A stretch of DNA of 64,000 bases from Bacteroides luhongzhouii (GTDB lineage: Bacteria > Bacteroidota > Bacteroidia > Bacteroidales > Bacteroidaceae): NCBI RefSeq assembly GCF_009193295.2, contig NZ_CP059973.1:4898001-4962000 (forward strand), in the 5' to 3' direction. Under the pieces are notes generated by a model. The model was given only the letters and a program-made list of their open reading frames with translations, was not told the origin of the DNA and ran no database searches. How positions within the stretch are numbered: position 1 is the stretch's first letter; every line of letters begins with the position of its first letter. Made by a program: the position numbers and the translations under genes. This document shows, piece by piece, positions 1-7,944 of the stretch.

Positions 1-190
1 CATAATATAGTTTTCCCACACCAATAATCAATGTGACTTTATAAAAATCTCTATAACTGAATTGTACTGTCCCAAAATTACATTGTCGGGAAAGAACATT
101 GAAATATGGGTTCTCCTTAGAGTAGGTTGTACCCAGTTGAGGGTCACAACGCTGGATTCTTTTATAGAACTGTGGAATACTTTCGGACAT
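1..190 (-). CDS. AraC-type transcriptional regulator, N-terminal part (cut by window edge)
   Basis: An open frame starts at an ATG at 190 and runs off the left edge, giving 63 residues that begin MSESIPQFYKR. The text (CDPQLGTTYS, ENPYFNV, YRDFYKVTLIIGVGKLYY) matches what I recall of the N-terminal sensor domain of Bacteroides AraC-family regulators. The C-terminal DNA-binding domain lies outside the window, so the assignment rests on N-terminal resemblance alone. It ends 19 nt from the stop of the next gene and is on the same strand. Confidence 0.6.
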   Translation of the reverse strand, partial: MSESIPQFYKRIQRCDPQLGTTYSKENPYFNVLSRQCNFGTVQFSYRDFYKVTLIIGVGKLYY

Positions 191-209
191 AATATTCAAT
201 ATTGTATCG

Positions 210-1295
210 TTAGAGTCCTATAATATTTTTAATTTTTTGTATATTCTCAATGGTTAGATTATCATTATTACATTTAGGACATAATATTGCTTCTGTTTCA
301 AAAAAGAATTCATAATCATCCCGTTTTAGAAAGTACTTATTTTTACAGATAGGACAGGTAAATCGTATTTTCTTATTGAATAATATGAAAATAGAATCTT
401 TTTTTGTGCGAAGATAACTCTCTGTAAATAAGGAAAAACCTATTGTTCTTCTTAGCCTTTTTACAATGCTTAAGTTTTGATTATCGGTGTCTTTTAATAT
501 TGAGAATATCAACTTGTCAATAATATCTACTGCATATATAAGTATATATGGGACTACCCAATAATACTGTTTGTAATATAGAGCAAAATCTTCTTCTTGA
601 GAAAAAACAAAATTAAAATTTTGTGGTTCTGTTCGATAATTCTTATCTTTAGTAACAATATGTAAAGCATGATTAGAAATCCCATTAATCCCATATTCGC
701 ATAATTTGTTATAACGTAAATCGTGAACAAAATCAGCGTCAAATAAAGGATTTGTTAGGCAATCTACTGCATTCTTAATAACATCCACTTTGTTTATATT
801 TTTACTACTTGGGTCATACGTTTCAACAGTATCTGAATGAAAAAATCTATATATAAAATCAGAACGATTATATAGTAACTGTTCTAATATTAGTAATTCA
901 TCTGTAAAGGGTTTACGAATTAATGCATAGGCAACTGTTATTTTTCCTCTTTTTGCACAATATAAAGATTCAAAAACAAAATTGATAAAATCCGACGTTA
1001 TAGAAAGTATTATATGTTTAGTCAAGATTAATTCTAAATCTTTGTTTTTATTATTCCATGTAAGCCAGTCGATTGCATGAATTTTATTCTTATTCAGTTC
1101 GTCCATTCCAGTCTCGCTTCCATCTAAAATTGACTCTGTATGATATAAGTCCTGATAATTTTTTTCTTTATATATTTCCGTTAATTGGTCATATATTACA
1201 GCACAAATATCTTGAATTCTATGATAGCATTTAGGCAAGAAAATTTGCTCGTTGGGAGTAATTGCTAATACTGGGGCTGTTTTTTCTGGTTTCAT
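210..1295 (-). CDS. Hypothetical protein with C-terminal zinc ribbon
   Basis: This 361-residue protein is not recognised. It has no signal peptide and looks cytosolic and mostly helical. Near the C-terminus there are two CxxC pairs, CPIC and CPKC, about 25 residues apart, which form a probable zinc ribbon (four-Cys knuckle). The middle contains a hydrophobic stretch (YWVVPYILIYAVDIIDKLIF) that is probably a buried helix rather than a membrane span. It is notably AT-rich, which can indicate transferred DNA. It lies just upstream of the AraC-type gene on the same strand with a 19-nt gap, so the two could be co-transcribed. Function cannot be stated. Confidence 0.7.
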   Translation of the reverse strand: MKPEKTAPVLAITPNEQIFLPKCYHRIQDICAVIYDQLTEIYKEKNYQDLYHTESILDGSETGMDELNKNKIHAIDWLTWNNKNKDLELILTKHIILSITSDFINFVFESLYCAKRGKITVAYALIRKPFTDELLILEQLLYNRSDFIYRFFHSDTVETYDPSSKNINKVDVIKNAVDCLTNPLFDADFVHDLRYNKLCEYGINGISNHALHIVTKDKNYRTEPQNFNFVFSQEEDFALYYKQYYWVVPYILIYAVDIIDKLIFSILKDTDNQNLSIVKRLRRTIGFSLFTESYLRTKKDSIFILFNKKIRFTCPICKNKYFLKRDDYEFFFETEAILCPKCNNDNLTIENIQKIKNIIGL

Positions 1296-1398
1296 AGGCT
1301 ATAGATGTTTATAGACAAAGATACAAATAATGAAATGGCATACAATATTCATCTAAAACTATTTTTCTGAAAATAATGATGTCTTTGCATTTTTGTTG

Positions 1399-1612
1399 TA
1401 TCTTTGCCCTAACTCAAACAACCACCGCAACACCAAGCAATCTAAAGAATTGCACACGTGGGGTTATTAGTGGGAGAAAGAATTAAGAGCTTGCTAAGAT
1501 ATTGAGTACTTGAAGAATAAAACTAAGGTTCATCTTCCGTACGCACCGCTTCTTAAGAAAGCGAAACAAAGAAAAAGCTCTGTAATTCAATGATTACAGA
1601 GCTTTTTTTATT
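1399..1612 (+). ncRNA. Candidate small transcript with promoter and terminator
   Basis: A good Bacteroides -7 box (TATCTTTG, 1399-1406) is followed about 170 nt later by a strong intrinsic terminator (1576-1609). No open frame with a convincing start lies between them. A transcript of roughly 190-200 nt from about 1413 to 1610 is therefore predicted. A short frame ending at 1590 (containing HLPYAPLLKKAKQRKSSVIQ) could instead be the tail of a decayed gene. I recognise no RNA family. Confidence 0.35.
1576..1609 (+). terminator. Rho-independent terminator
   Basis: An 11-bp perfect stem, AGCTCTGTAAT pairing with ATTACAGAGCT over a 6-nt loop, is followed directly by seven T. It ends whatever is transcribed rightward from the -7 box at 1399. 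Confidence 0.8.
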
Positions 1613-1654
1613 TCACTTTTCTACTTTGTACACAGTTGGCTATCTAGCCAGAAG

Positions 1655-1965
1655 TCATATTCTCGAAGCTAACTTCAAGGTTTTCAAATCATAGATTAAG
1701 ATTTCATCCTTATCTGTTTTGTCATACTTGTTATTATTGTTTGTATCATAATAACCTGCGACGACAAGTTTACCTGTTTGTGTATTGACAGTCCCAGTAC
1801 GGACAAAAAATTTATCTTCCGTTAATTGAGTCATTTCTTTTCCGAGCGTATCGCACTCCCCCCATAAGGTATTGTACCTTCCAATTCATTTTTCCTGAAT
1901 GGAAAAGTTATAGTTTTTACTTCACGCCCTTCATCATTGCTCTTTGAATGATAAAAAGTTTCCTA
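1655..1965 (-). pseudogene. Decayed coding remnant, frameshifted at a G6 run
   Basis: Reading leftward, about 35 residues in one frame (TITFPFRKNELEGTIPYGG) continue in a second frame (ECDTLGKEMTQL ... DEILIYDLKTLKLASRI, stop at 1655-1657). The switch falls at a run of six G, and one more G would restore a single frame. No start codon exists upstream because a TAG closes the frame, so the 5' part is lost. The family is not recognised. The tail alternates strands and turns, with a Asn/Asp-rich segment, as in a beta-rich secreted protein. It fills most of the gap before the DJ-1/PfpI gene. Confidence 0.55.
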
Positions 1966-2079
1966 TTGTAAATTGAATAATCATATTTTAATTGTATTAT
2001 TCGAGATTTTACCACAATTACTACTACAAAAGTCAATTAAATATCACACCTTTGTACTCACTAAAAATTAGAATCATAT

Positions 2080-2676
2080 ATGAAAGAAGTAATATTTGTA
2101 ATTTTAGAAGGGTTCGCCGACTGGGAAGGCGCATATATAGCTACCTGTTTGAATCAGGGAGTCAAGCCCGGAAATCCTATTAGTTATAAAGTGAAAACCC
2201 TATCAATAACCCAAGAACCTGTAAGTTCAATAGGCGGATTCAGAGTGCTGCCTGATTATGGGCTAAAAGATATGGCAGAAGATTATGCGGGGCTGGTGTT
2301 AATTGGCGGTATGAACTGGTTCTCACCTGAAGCTGAATTGATAGTTCCACTTGTAGAAAAAGCTATTAAAGAAAAGAAATTAGTTGCCGGAATATGTAAT
2401 GCTTCTGTTTTTCTGGGTATGCACGGTTTCCTTAATGAGGTAAAGCATACCAGCAATACGCTCAATTATCTAAAACAATATGCTGGGGATAAATATACAG
2501 GCGATTCGAACTATATCAATGAACAAGCTGTAAGAGACGAAAATATTGTAACTGCCAACGGAACCGGGCAACTGGAATTTTGCAAAGAAATATTATATGC
2601 ATTAGAAGCTGATACTGCCGATGCGATAGAGGAAAGTTATCTGTTTTATAAAAACGGATTCTGTCCGGGAGCATAA
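2080..2676 (+). CDS. DJ-1/PfpI family protein (class I glutamine amidotransferase-like)
   Basis: A 198-residue protein of the usual length for the family. It shows the DJ-1/PfpI core: N-terminal VIFVILEGFADWEGA strand-helix, a GLVLIGGMNW turn, and the nucleophile elbow AGICNASVFLG with the likely catalytic Cys at about residue 109. Members act as small cytosolic hydrolases, glyoxalase/deglycase-type enzymes or stress proteins; the substrate cannot be told here. It stands alone on the plus strand between minus-strand genes, preceded by a CTTTG-containing promoter region. Confidence 0.85.
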   Translation: MKEVIFVILEGFADWEGAYIATCLNQGVKPGNPISYKVKTLSITQEPVSSIGGFRVLPDYGLKDMAEDYAGLVLIGGMNWFSPEAELIVPLVEKAIKEKKLVAGICNASVFLGMHGFLNEVKHTSNTLNYLKQYAGDKYTGDSNYINEQAVRDENIVTANGTGQLEFCKEILYALEADTADAIEESYLFYKNGFCPGA

Positions 2677-3253
2677 AATGAATGAAAGAATGACCATTCT
2701 TAAAAAAGGAATATTTAAGCAATCAGGAAGAGAGACAATAGTATAACGATTTAAGAAAAATAGAAAAAAGCCCGGCATCTGTCGGGAGAAAGTTCTTTCT
2801 TGTTATCATTTGGGACATATATCATCCAAATAGCAGCTATTTTCCATTATTCATTCACCATTCAATATAAAATACTAAGATAAACCGTTCTTTTTATTAT
2901 TCCTATCCTTTCTAACAGTTATGCCAAACTAGAGAAAAAGCACCATCAAAAAGACCGGTTTCAGCTTCCTCAACGATGACTAACAAGTTCCCCGGTGAGG
3001 AAGATAGCGACGCACACCGAGGAACACCTCGCTCCTCACCGAGGAACGAACGCTTTGCCAGCAAGAAAAGATGCATACCGTATGTAGTTTTATGCGAAAT
3101 AGACCTGCATTTCCGCATATTATTGCACTAATTTATGCCGTTTATTCACTGGTTCATTGTTTTTAAAGTCGCTATTCTTTTATACAATCTTAAAAATAGC
3201 ACATTGAGACTATAAAAGCTCTGTCTCTTAGTATCTCTTATATACTATGAGTT
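2677..3253. other. Intergenic region with GC-rich inverted repeat
   Basis: No credible gene is seen in these 577 bases. A short stem (CCCG/CGGG) at 2777-2793 may end the DJ-1 transcript. At 2987-3047 a GC-rich imperfect inverted repeat pairs GTTCCCCGGTGAGGAAG with GCTCCTCACCGAGGAAC (14 of 17 positions), and ACCGAGGAAC occurs twice, at 3016 and 3038. The rest is AT-rich and unremarkable. Confidence 0.5.
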
Positions 3254-3676
3254 TTATTCTACGATAAAGCTCTCCGATTTGAAATTACTATAAAACCTAC
3301 CGGAAGTTGCCGTAAATTTCAATACACAATAGTCGGGATCGGTGACTCCCTCGGGATAATACATTGTATCGCCTTCCTGCCATATCATCTCTTTACTGGC
3401 ACTGTCTGTCAAAACTTCCATGGTGCCACGCAACATTACTCCCCGAAAGAAGCGGTTATCACAAAAATAAATACAAGCATGATTGTTTTCCCGGTATTGT
3501 GCTACACGCATGGATGAAGTATTCGTTGTCAGATAAATCGTTTTTATCCCTTCTCTCTTTCTAGGCTGCAACATTGCCTTGATATTAGGAAATCCCTCCC
3601 TGTCTATAGAACCGATAAAAGCTGTTTTCAACTTATCAATCATGTTCCCTACTGTTTTTTCTGCATCTTTCATCAT
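3254..3676 (-). CDS. Pyridoxamine 5'-phosphate oxidase-like flavin-binding protein
   Basis: A 140-residue single-domain protein with the split-barrel FMN-binding pattern of the PNPOx-like superfamily: FIGSIDREGFPNIKAMLQPRKREGIKTIYLTTNTSSMRVAQ near the start, then NNHACIYFCDNRFFRGVMLRGTMEVL. It resembles short general-stress PNPOx-like proteins rather than true pyridoxine-phosphate oxidase, which is longer. It is probably a cytosolic flavin- or F420-type oxidoreductase of unknown substrate. The AraC gene on the same strand ends 91 nt upstream, which suggests a regulator-target pair. Confidence 0.8.
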   Translation of the reverse strand: MMKDAEKTVGNMIDKLKTAFIGSIDREGFPNIKAMLQPRKREGIKTIYLTTNTSSMRVAQYRENNHACIYFCDNRFFRGVMLRGTMEVLTDSASKEMIWQEGDTMYYPEGVTDPDYCVLKFTATSGRFYSNFKSESFIVE

Positions 3677-3767
3677 TTCATTTTTTATTGTTAGTTATTA
3701 TCTGATGCGAAAGTAGAAAAATAGAAGAAAAACGGCGTAATAAAAAGAAGGGGGAAAATAGTACTTT

Positions 3768-4646
3768 TTACGGTTTATGTGTTTTCCGATAAAATAATGG
3801 AGTTTCTCCCGTATGTTGCCGGAAGCTGCGGATAAAATAGGAAACCGTTGAAAAGCAGAGTTCAAAAGCAATATCCGATACGGGGAAGTTTGTATAAACG
3901 AGCAGTCTTTTAGCCTCATCCATCACTTTATTCTGAATATATTGTTTTGCGCTGAAGCCCATTGTCGAGGTTACCATCTCATTCAAATAGTTTGAAGTAA
4001 TACAGAGTTTATCCGCATAATACTGAACCGAATGTTGCTCTTTTGAATGGATATTTACCAATTTCATGAATTTACTTACATGATTATTAGTCGTTTCTCT
4101 ACTCCCGCCCTCTTCTATCGAAGTCATTTTAAGATAAGCCCGGTCCAATAACATCAGGACTTCATAAAGCAACGCTCTCAATACATGCACACCGTTTTGC
4201 TGATACGAATCAATCTCCATCTTTATATGATGCAAAATTTGGAGTATACGGGCATAAAGCTCATTCGACAAATGTAGTCTTGATGAAAAGCTTTCCAGCT
4301 GAAAAAACGAAAGATGCTGTACAAACAAAGAATCTTTAAAGAGAGAAGACAAGAACTCTTCCTCGAAAATCAGCGCATAACCATTGATGATATGATACGT
4401 ATCCCAGTTCCGGATTTCTCCCGGTTTAGAGAATAGAACGTCACATGGAGTTACTTCATAGGTTTGGTTATCGACTGAAAAACTGCCTTTACCTTCTGTT
4501 ATAAAAGTAACATCATAATAATTCAAAGTGTGAATAGCACTTTCAGCCAAGAACCTCTTCACATATTTCAGTTCTACAACATCGACCAAAAGCTCGCTTC
4601 CATACTTATTCTTATAAAAAGTATATCGAGGTATTGAGTTTTTCAT
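3768..4646 (-). CDS. AraC family transcriptional regulator
   Basis: A cupin-like N-terminal sensor domain is followed by two helix-turn-helix motifs in the last 100 residues (YYADKLCITSNYLNEMV and VSDIAFELCFSTVSYFIRSFRQHTGETPLFYRK). I chose the ATG at 4646 (292 residues, MKNSIPRYTFYK) over an upstream TTG at 4685, because the extension has no domain content and 292 fits the family. It is presumably a ligand-responsive activator. The PNPOx-like gene immediately downstream is the likeliest target. Confidence 0.88.
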   Translation of the reverse strand: MKNSIPRYTFYKNKYGSELLVDVVELKYVKRFLAESAIHTLNYYDVTFITEGKGSFSVDNQTYEVTPCDVLFSKPGEIRNWDTYHIINGYALIFEEEFLSSLFKDSLFVQHLSFFQLESFSSRLHLSNELYARILQILHHIKMEIDSYQQNGVHVLRALLYEVLMLLDRAYLKMTSIEEGGSRETTNNHVSKFMKLVNIHSKEQHSVQYYADKLCITSNYLNEMVTSTMGFSAKQYIQNKVMDEAKRLLVYTNFPVSDIAFELCFSTVSYFIRSFRQHTGETPLFYRKTHKP

Positions 4647-4772
4647 TTGGAATACAAAAATAATATTCCTTACCAAATAATCCAAGGACTTTTCAAACTC
4701 AATTAGATTGAACAGTCAATGAACCATCTGATAAGGAATAGATTTTAGTTAATATATGTCACTTAAAAACAC

Positions 4773-6134
4773 CTAATTCGACATAGCAGGCATCAATGTG
4801 CCTCTCAAGTATAATTTCCTTTGGGTATATCGCAAATACCAGATACAAATCAATAATGAAACCACCGTTGAAATGGGCGGAGCAAATCCCATGATAAACA
4901 GCGACGAGCTATCCATCTGACTGAACCAGTATGACAATGGTATACGGAACAGGAAAGTGGCTATCAGACTGTGAATCATCGGGAATAACGAGTTCCCTTG
5001 TCCGCTGAAATAAGAATTAATGCAGAACACGAAACTGACTATGATACAGTCAATGCTATATCCCCGCAGGTAATCTGCCGCCATTGCCACCACAGCGGTA
5101 TCTTTCGTAAAGAAAGCGGTGAGAGTCTCCGGCAAGAATTGCGAATACACGCAAACCGACACACCGAAAACAAGAGCAATCCCTATTCCGGAAGCAAGAC
5201 ATTTATTCATTCTCTTGATAAGTCCCGCCCCGTAATTTTGTGCAGTCATGGTTGCTACAGCCGACGATATAGCCATCGGAGGCAGCATGGCAAACACAAT
5301 AATTTTCTCAACAACACCTAAAGAAGCAGACGCAATGACTCCCATCTGATTCACAATGACAGTGATAATCAGAAATGAGACATTGATTAAAGCATCTTGC
5401 AAAGCAATAGGCGCTCCCAATACCATGATCTTTTTAGACAGATTCCGGTTCAAACGGATATCCTTCCGTGAGAAATCAAAGTGGAATCCATGCCGATATA
5501 AAAAACAAAGTGCTATTCCAAAGCTGACGCCTTGTGCAGTGACAGTAGCAATAGCCGCTCCTGTAGCTCCCCAATGAAAATAACCGACCAGTATAAAATC
5601 GAGCACTATATTGATTACACATGCCAAACCTACAAAATAAAGCGGTGTCTTAGAATCACCCAATCCACGCAGAATACCACATACAACATTATATCCCACT
5701 ATAAACAGAATGCCCATAGAGCATACCAGAATATAGCTTTTCGTATCTGCCATAGCTTCAGCAGGAGTATGCATCACTTCTGCTATCTGACCATGAAAAA
5801 GCACCATGACCAAAGTAAGCAGCACGCCGATAATTGAAAACAGCCATACAGAAGAGCCAATGGTAAAAGCAACCTTCCGATTGTCTTTAGCTCCGGTAGC
5901 AATGGCAATTAGCACCGTTGTTCCGGTGGTAATGCCCAGAATAATACCTGTAATTGTCTGCATCACCTGACTACCGATAGCCACGGTCGCTACACTTGCC
6001 GAATCATCATATTGTCCTACAACGAAAAGGTCGGCCCCACCATACAGTGCCTGGAGCACATTGGCAATCAGGAAAGGTACTGCAAACTGCAACAATACCT
6101 TCGGTACACTTCCTTGTGTCAAATCTAACTCTTT
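4773..6134 (-). CDS. MATE family efflux transporter
   Basis: A multidrug and toxin extrusion transporter that exchanges cations for drugs or metabolites across the inner membrane. About twelve hydrophobic segments form two homologous halves. Typical text includes VLLQFAVPFLIANVLQALYGGADLFVVGQ near the start and GAPIALQDALINVSFLIITVIVNQMG at the second half. From the ATG at 6134 the protein is 453 residues, the normal length. An in-frame GTG at 6233 would add 33 residues, but this stretch forms a terminator hairpin and encodes no membrane segment, so I treat it as leader. The gene stands alone. The substrate is unknown. Confidence 0.88.
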   Translation of the reverse strand, partial: KELDLTQGSVPKVLLQFAVPFLIANVLQALYGGADLFVVGQYDDSASVATVAIGSQVMQTITGIILGITTGTTVLIAIATGAKDNRKVAFTIGSSVWLFSIIGVLLTLVMVLFHGQIAEVMHTPAEAMADTKSYILVCSMGILFIVGYNVVCGILRGLGDSKTPLYFVGLACVINIVLDFILVGYFHWGATGAAIATVTAQGVSFGIALCFLYRHGFHFDFSRKDIRLNRNLSKKIMVLGAPIALQDALINVSFLIITVIVNQMGVIASASLGVVEKIIVFAMLPPMAISSAVATMTAQNYGAGLIKRMNKCLASGIGIALVFGVSVCVYSQFLPETLTAFFTKDTAVVAMAADYLRGYSIDCIIVSFVFCINSYFSGQGNSLFPMIHSLIATFLFRIPLSYWFSQMDSSSLFIMGFAPPISTVVSLLICIWYLRYTQRKLYLRGTLMPAMSN

Positions 6135-6181
6135 CATAGTTTCTTCGATACTTCTCCTCTTTATCTTATTTGTTACAACAT

Positions 6182-6300
6182 AAAAAAAGTGCCGGACAAG
6201 CGAATGATTTACACCATTCATCTTATCCAGCACTATAATTATTATTATAGCACCCTCCGATGAGGATTTTTATGCCTGTCCCTATTTTAGGGCTGCAAAT
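6182..6300 (-). promoter_or_regulatory. Structured leader with terminator-like hairpin before the MATE gene
   Basis: In gene orientation the leader has small hairpins (CCCTAAAATAGGG; CCTC-atcg-GAGG; CTATAAT-aata-ATTATAG). These are followed by a 12-bp stem, GTGCTGGATAAG pairing with CTTGTCCGGCAC (6189-6233, two G-T pairs), and a run of seven T (6182-6188), 47 nt before the ATG at 6134. That is the layout of a transcription attenuator. I do not recognise a known riboswitch class. Confidence 0.5.
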
Positions 6301-6366
6301 ATGGGCTTTGTTTTCATAACTACCAAATTTTAGCTGTTTTTTTTCAAAGAGATAACTCGCTAGATA

Positions 6367-7944
6367 TCAAATTTTAATAGATAAAACCCGATCTATAGAA
6401 TCTCTGTTGGAGAAACGGAAGAAAGCTAATAACCGATCCGGATTCAGCGTATAACGCGCCCGTTCTTTTAATAATGATTCTGCATTCATGACGGCACATG
6501 AATGAGACACTGCGGACATCATCGGCCAGTCCTTTAACGAATTTCCTACAACTAAAGTATGTTCAGAAGATAGACTCAAAGCTTGGCACAGCTGAAGTAG
6601 TCCCTCCTTCTTACTTGCTTCATGATGAATCACTGTGATAAGTGGAGCTTTATGAAAAACCTGACAGTGACTTTCTTTTAACCGGACAAGAATATCTTCT
6701 CTCTGTTCTTTATTACGCACCAATATACTATATTTGTAAACCACTCCTTCATAACTATGAACAGTAACTTTTGCCGATTCTCCATAAATATCCGGCACTT
6801 CCACTGGCAAACACTTGACCTGACCCGAATAAGACAATAAACCTCCATCTGCGAACACTCCTCCCTTGAATAAATCGAAAAGAGTCTTCCCCAGTTTCCT
6901 TCTTGCTTGTTCCATCGACAGAGAAGTGGCAAGATACAATGAAGCCGACTGTGCCATAGCTCGCAATGCATTAGCATAACTTTCAGGCACCTTTCCCCCT
7001 GCGTCAGTCAGCGTTCCATCCACATCGAAGAAAACAGTAGTAATAAGTGGCCTATCCGGTATTCGCCAAAACGTCCCTTCACCCATTATTCTATGCAGAG
7101 GGTGGTTGTTCAGGTTACTAAAAGCAAGATAACAGTCACAAACCTTTCTCTTACAAGATAGTGGCAGTATAGAGCTATCACCCTGATAAAAATTACCTAG
7201 CTTCACCCGACTTCGGGGACAAGCATACATATCCCCTTTCCAATCAACAAAACAATTGCTTTTTCCTCCTGCACAAACGCCCCATTGTGCAGGAGCATTC
7301 TTCAAGTCGTATTCAAAGAGATTATCCAATTGCCTAAAAAACAGAATATCTTCCTGACTCAACGGTGAACTTAATCCCTGCATGGCATTAATAAACAAAT
7401 AAATGTCAGGTGAAAGAGTCTTCCGCAAATCATTAAGTACCGCTTTTGCAGACGGATTTCCTACGGCTCCGGCACATACCTCCATTCCTGCATGATGGAG
7501 AATATGAATCTGCCCCACAAATTTCTCTACCGACACCATCTCGGGATGAAAACTAGCCCAAAGCCTGATCTTACTTATAACAGCCGGAGACATACGAATT
7601 TCATCAAGCCACTGTTTAGCAGAAAAAGAAAGATTAGTCTGACAGGAAATCCCAGCCACTTGTGGCAACGCTGCTAAATGGATAATCCCTTTCCGATAAT
7701 AACGATGTATCAATGCTTCACCGTAAGGAATAATAAATAACTGCAAAGGTCCCCCTTTCCATTGTTCAATAGCCGTAATAAAACGGTTCCACGCCTGTTC
7801 ATCCTGCGTAGTGGCTACCAGATGCGACTTTTTACCGAAGGGACAATAAGAGCAGCTATAATTGCAGCTATTCAATTTACCACGATAATAAATACGTTTG
7901 ACGGAAAGTAAAGAACCCTCGTTTTTCATTTCTATTTCGTTCAA
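6367..7944 (-). CDS. STM4011-like radical SAM protein fused to a HAD phosphatase
   Basis: A 525-residue fusion. The N-terminal half is a radical SAM enzyme with the [4Fe-4S] motif CNYSCSYC (Cys27, 31, 34). It is followed by a later Cys cluster (GVCAGG, CFVDWKGDMYACP, then CKRKVCDC) that looks like a SPASM/twitch auxiliary iron-sulfur site. The C-terminal half, from about residue 300, is a HAD hydrolase of Cof type: FFDVDGTLTD with Asp307 and Asp309, and the distal motif VVGNSLKDWPMM. Its ATG overlaps the stop of the STM4012-like gene by 4 nt, as the last gene of the operon. The radical SAM part matches the uncharacterised Salmonella STM4011 family, which as I recall it lacks the HAD domain. 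Substrate unknown. Confidence 0.85.
   Translation of the reverse strand: MNEIEMKNEGSLLSVKRIYYRGKLNSCNYSCSYCPFGKKSHLVATTQDEQAWNRFITAIEQWKGGPLQLFIIPYGEALIHRYYRKGIIHLAALPQVAGISCQTNLSFSAKQWLDEIRMSPAVISKIRLWASFHPEMVSVEKFVGQIHILHHAGMEVCAGAVGNPSAKAVLNDLRKTLSPDIYLFINAMQGLSSPLSQEDILFFRQLDNLFEYDLKNAPAQWGVCAGGKSNCFVDWKGDMYACPRSRVKLGNFYQGDSSILPLSCKRKVCDCYLAFSNLNNHPLHRIMGEGTFWRIPDRPLITTVFFDVDGTLTDAGGKVPESYANALRAMAQSASLYLATSLSMEQARRKLGKTLFDLFKGGVFADGGLLSYSGQVKCLPVEVPDIYGESAKVTVHSYEGVVYKYSILVRNKEQREDILVRLKESHCQVFHKAPLITVIHHEASKKEGLLQLCQALSLSSEHTLVVGNSLKDWPMMSAVSHSCAVMNAESLLKERARYTLNPDRLLAFFRFSNRDSIDRVLSIKI

Noticed and set aside
6135..6233. Extra 33 residues on the MATE transporter from a GTG
   Set aside because: The region forms a hairpin plus T-run and encodes no membrane segment. 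The ATG at 6134 gives the usual length.
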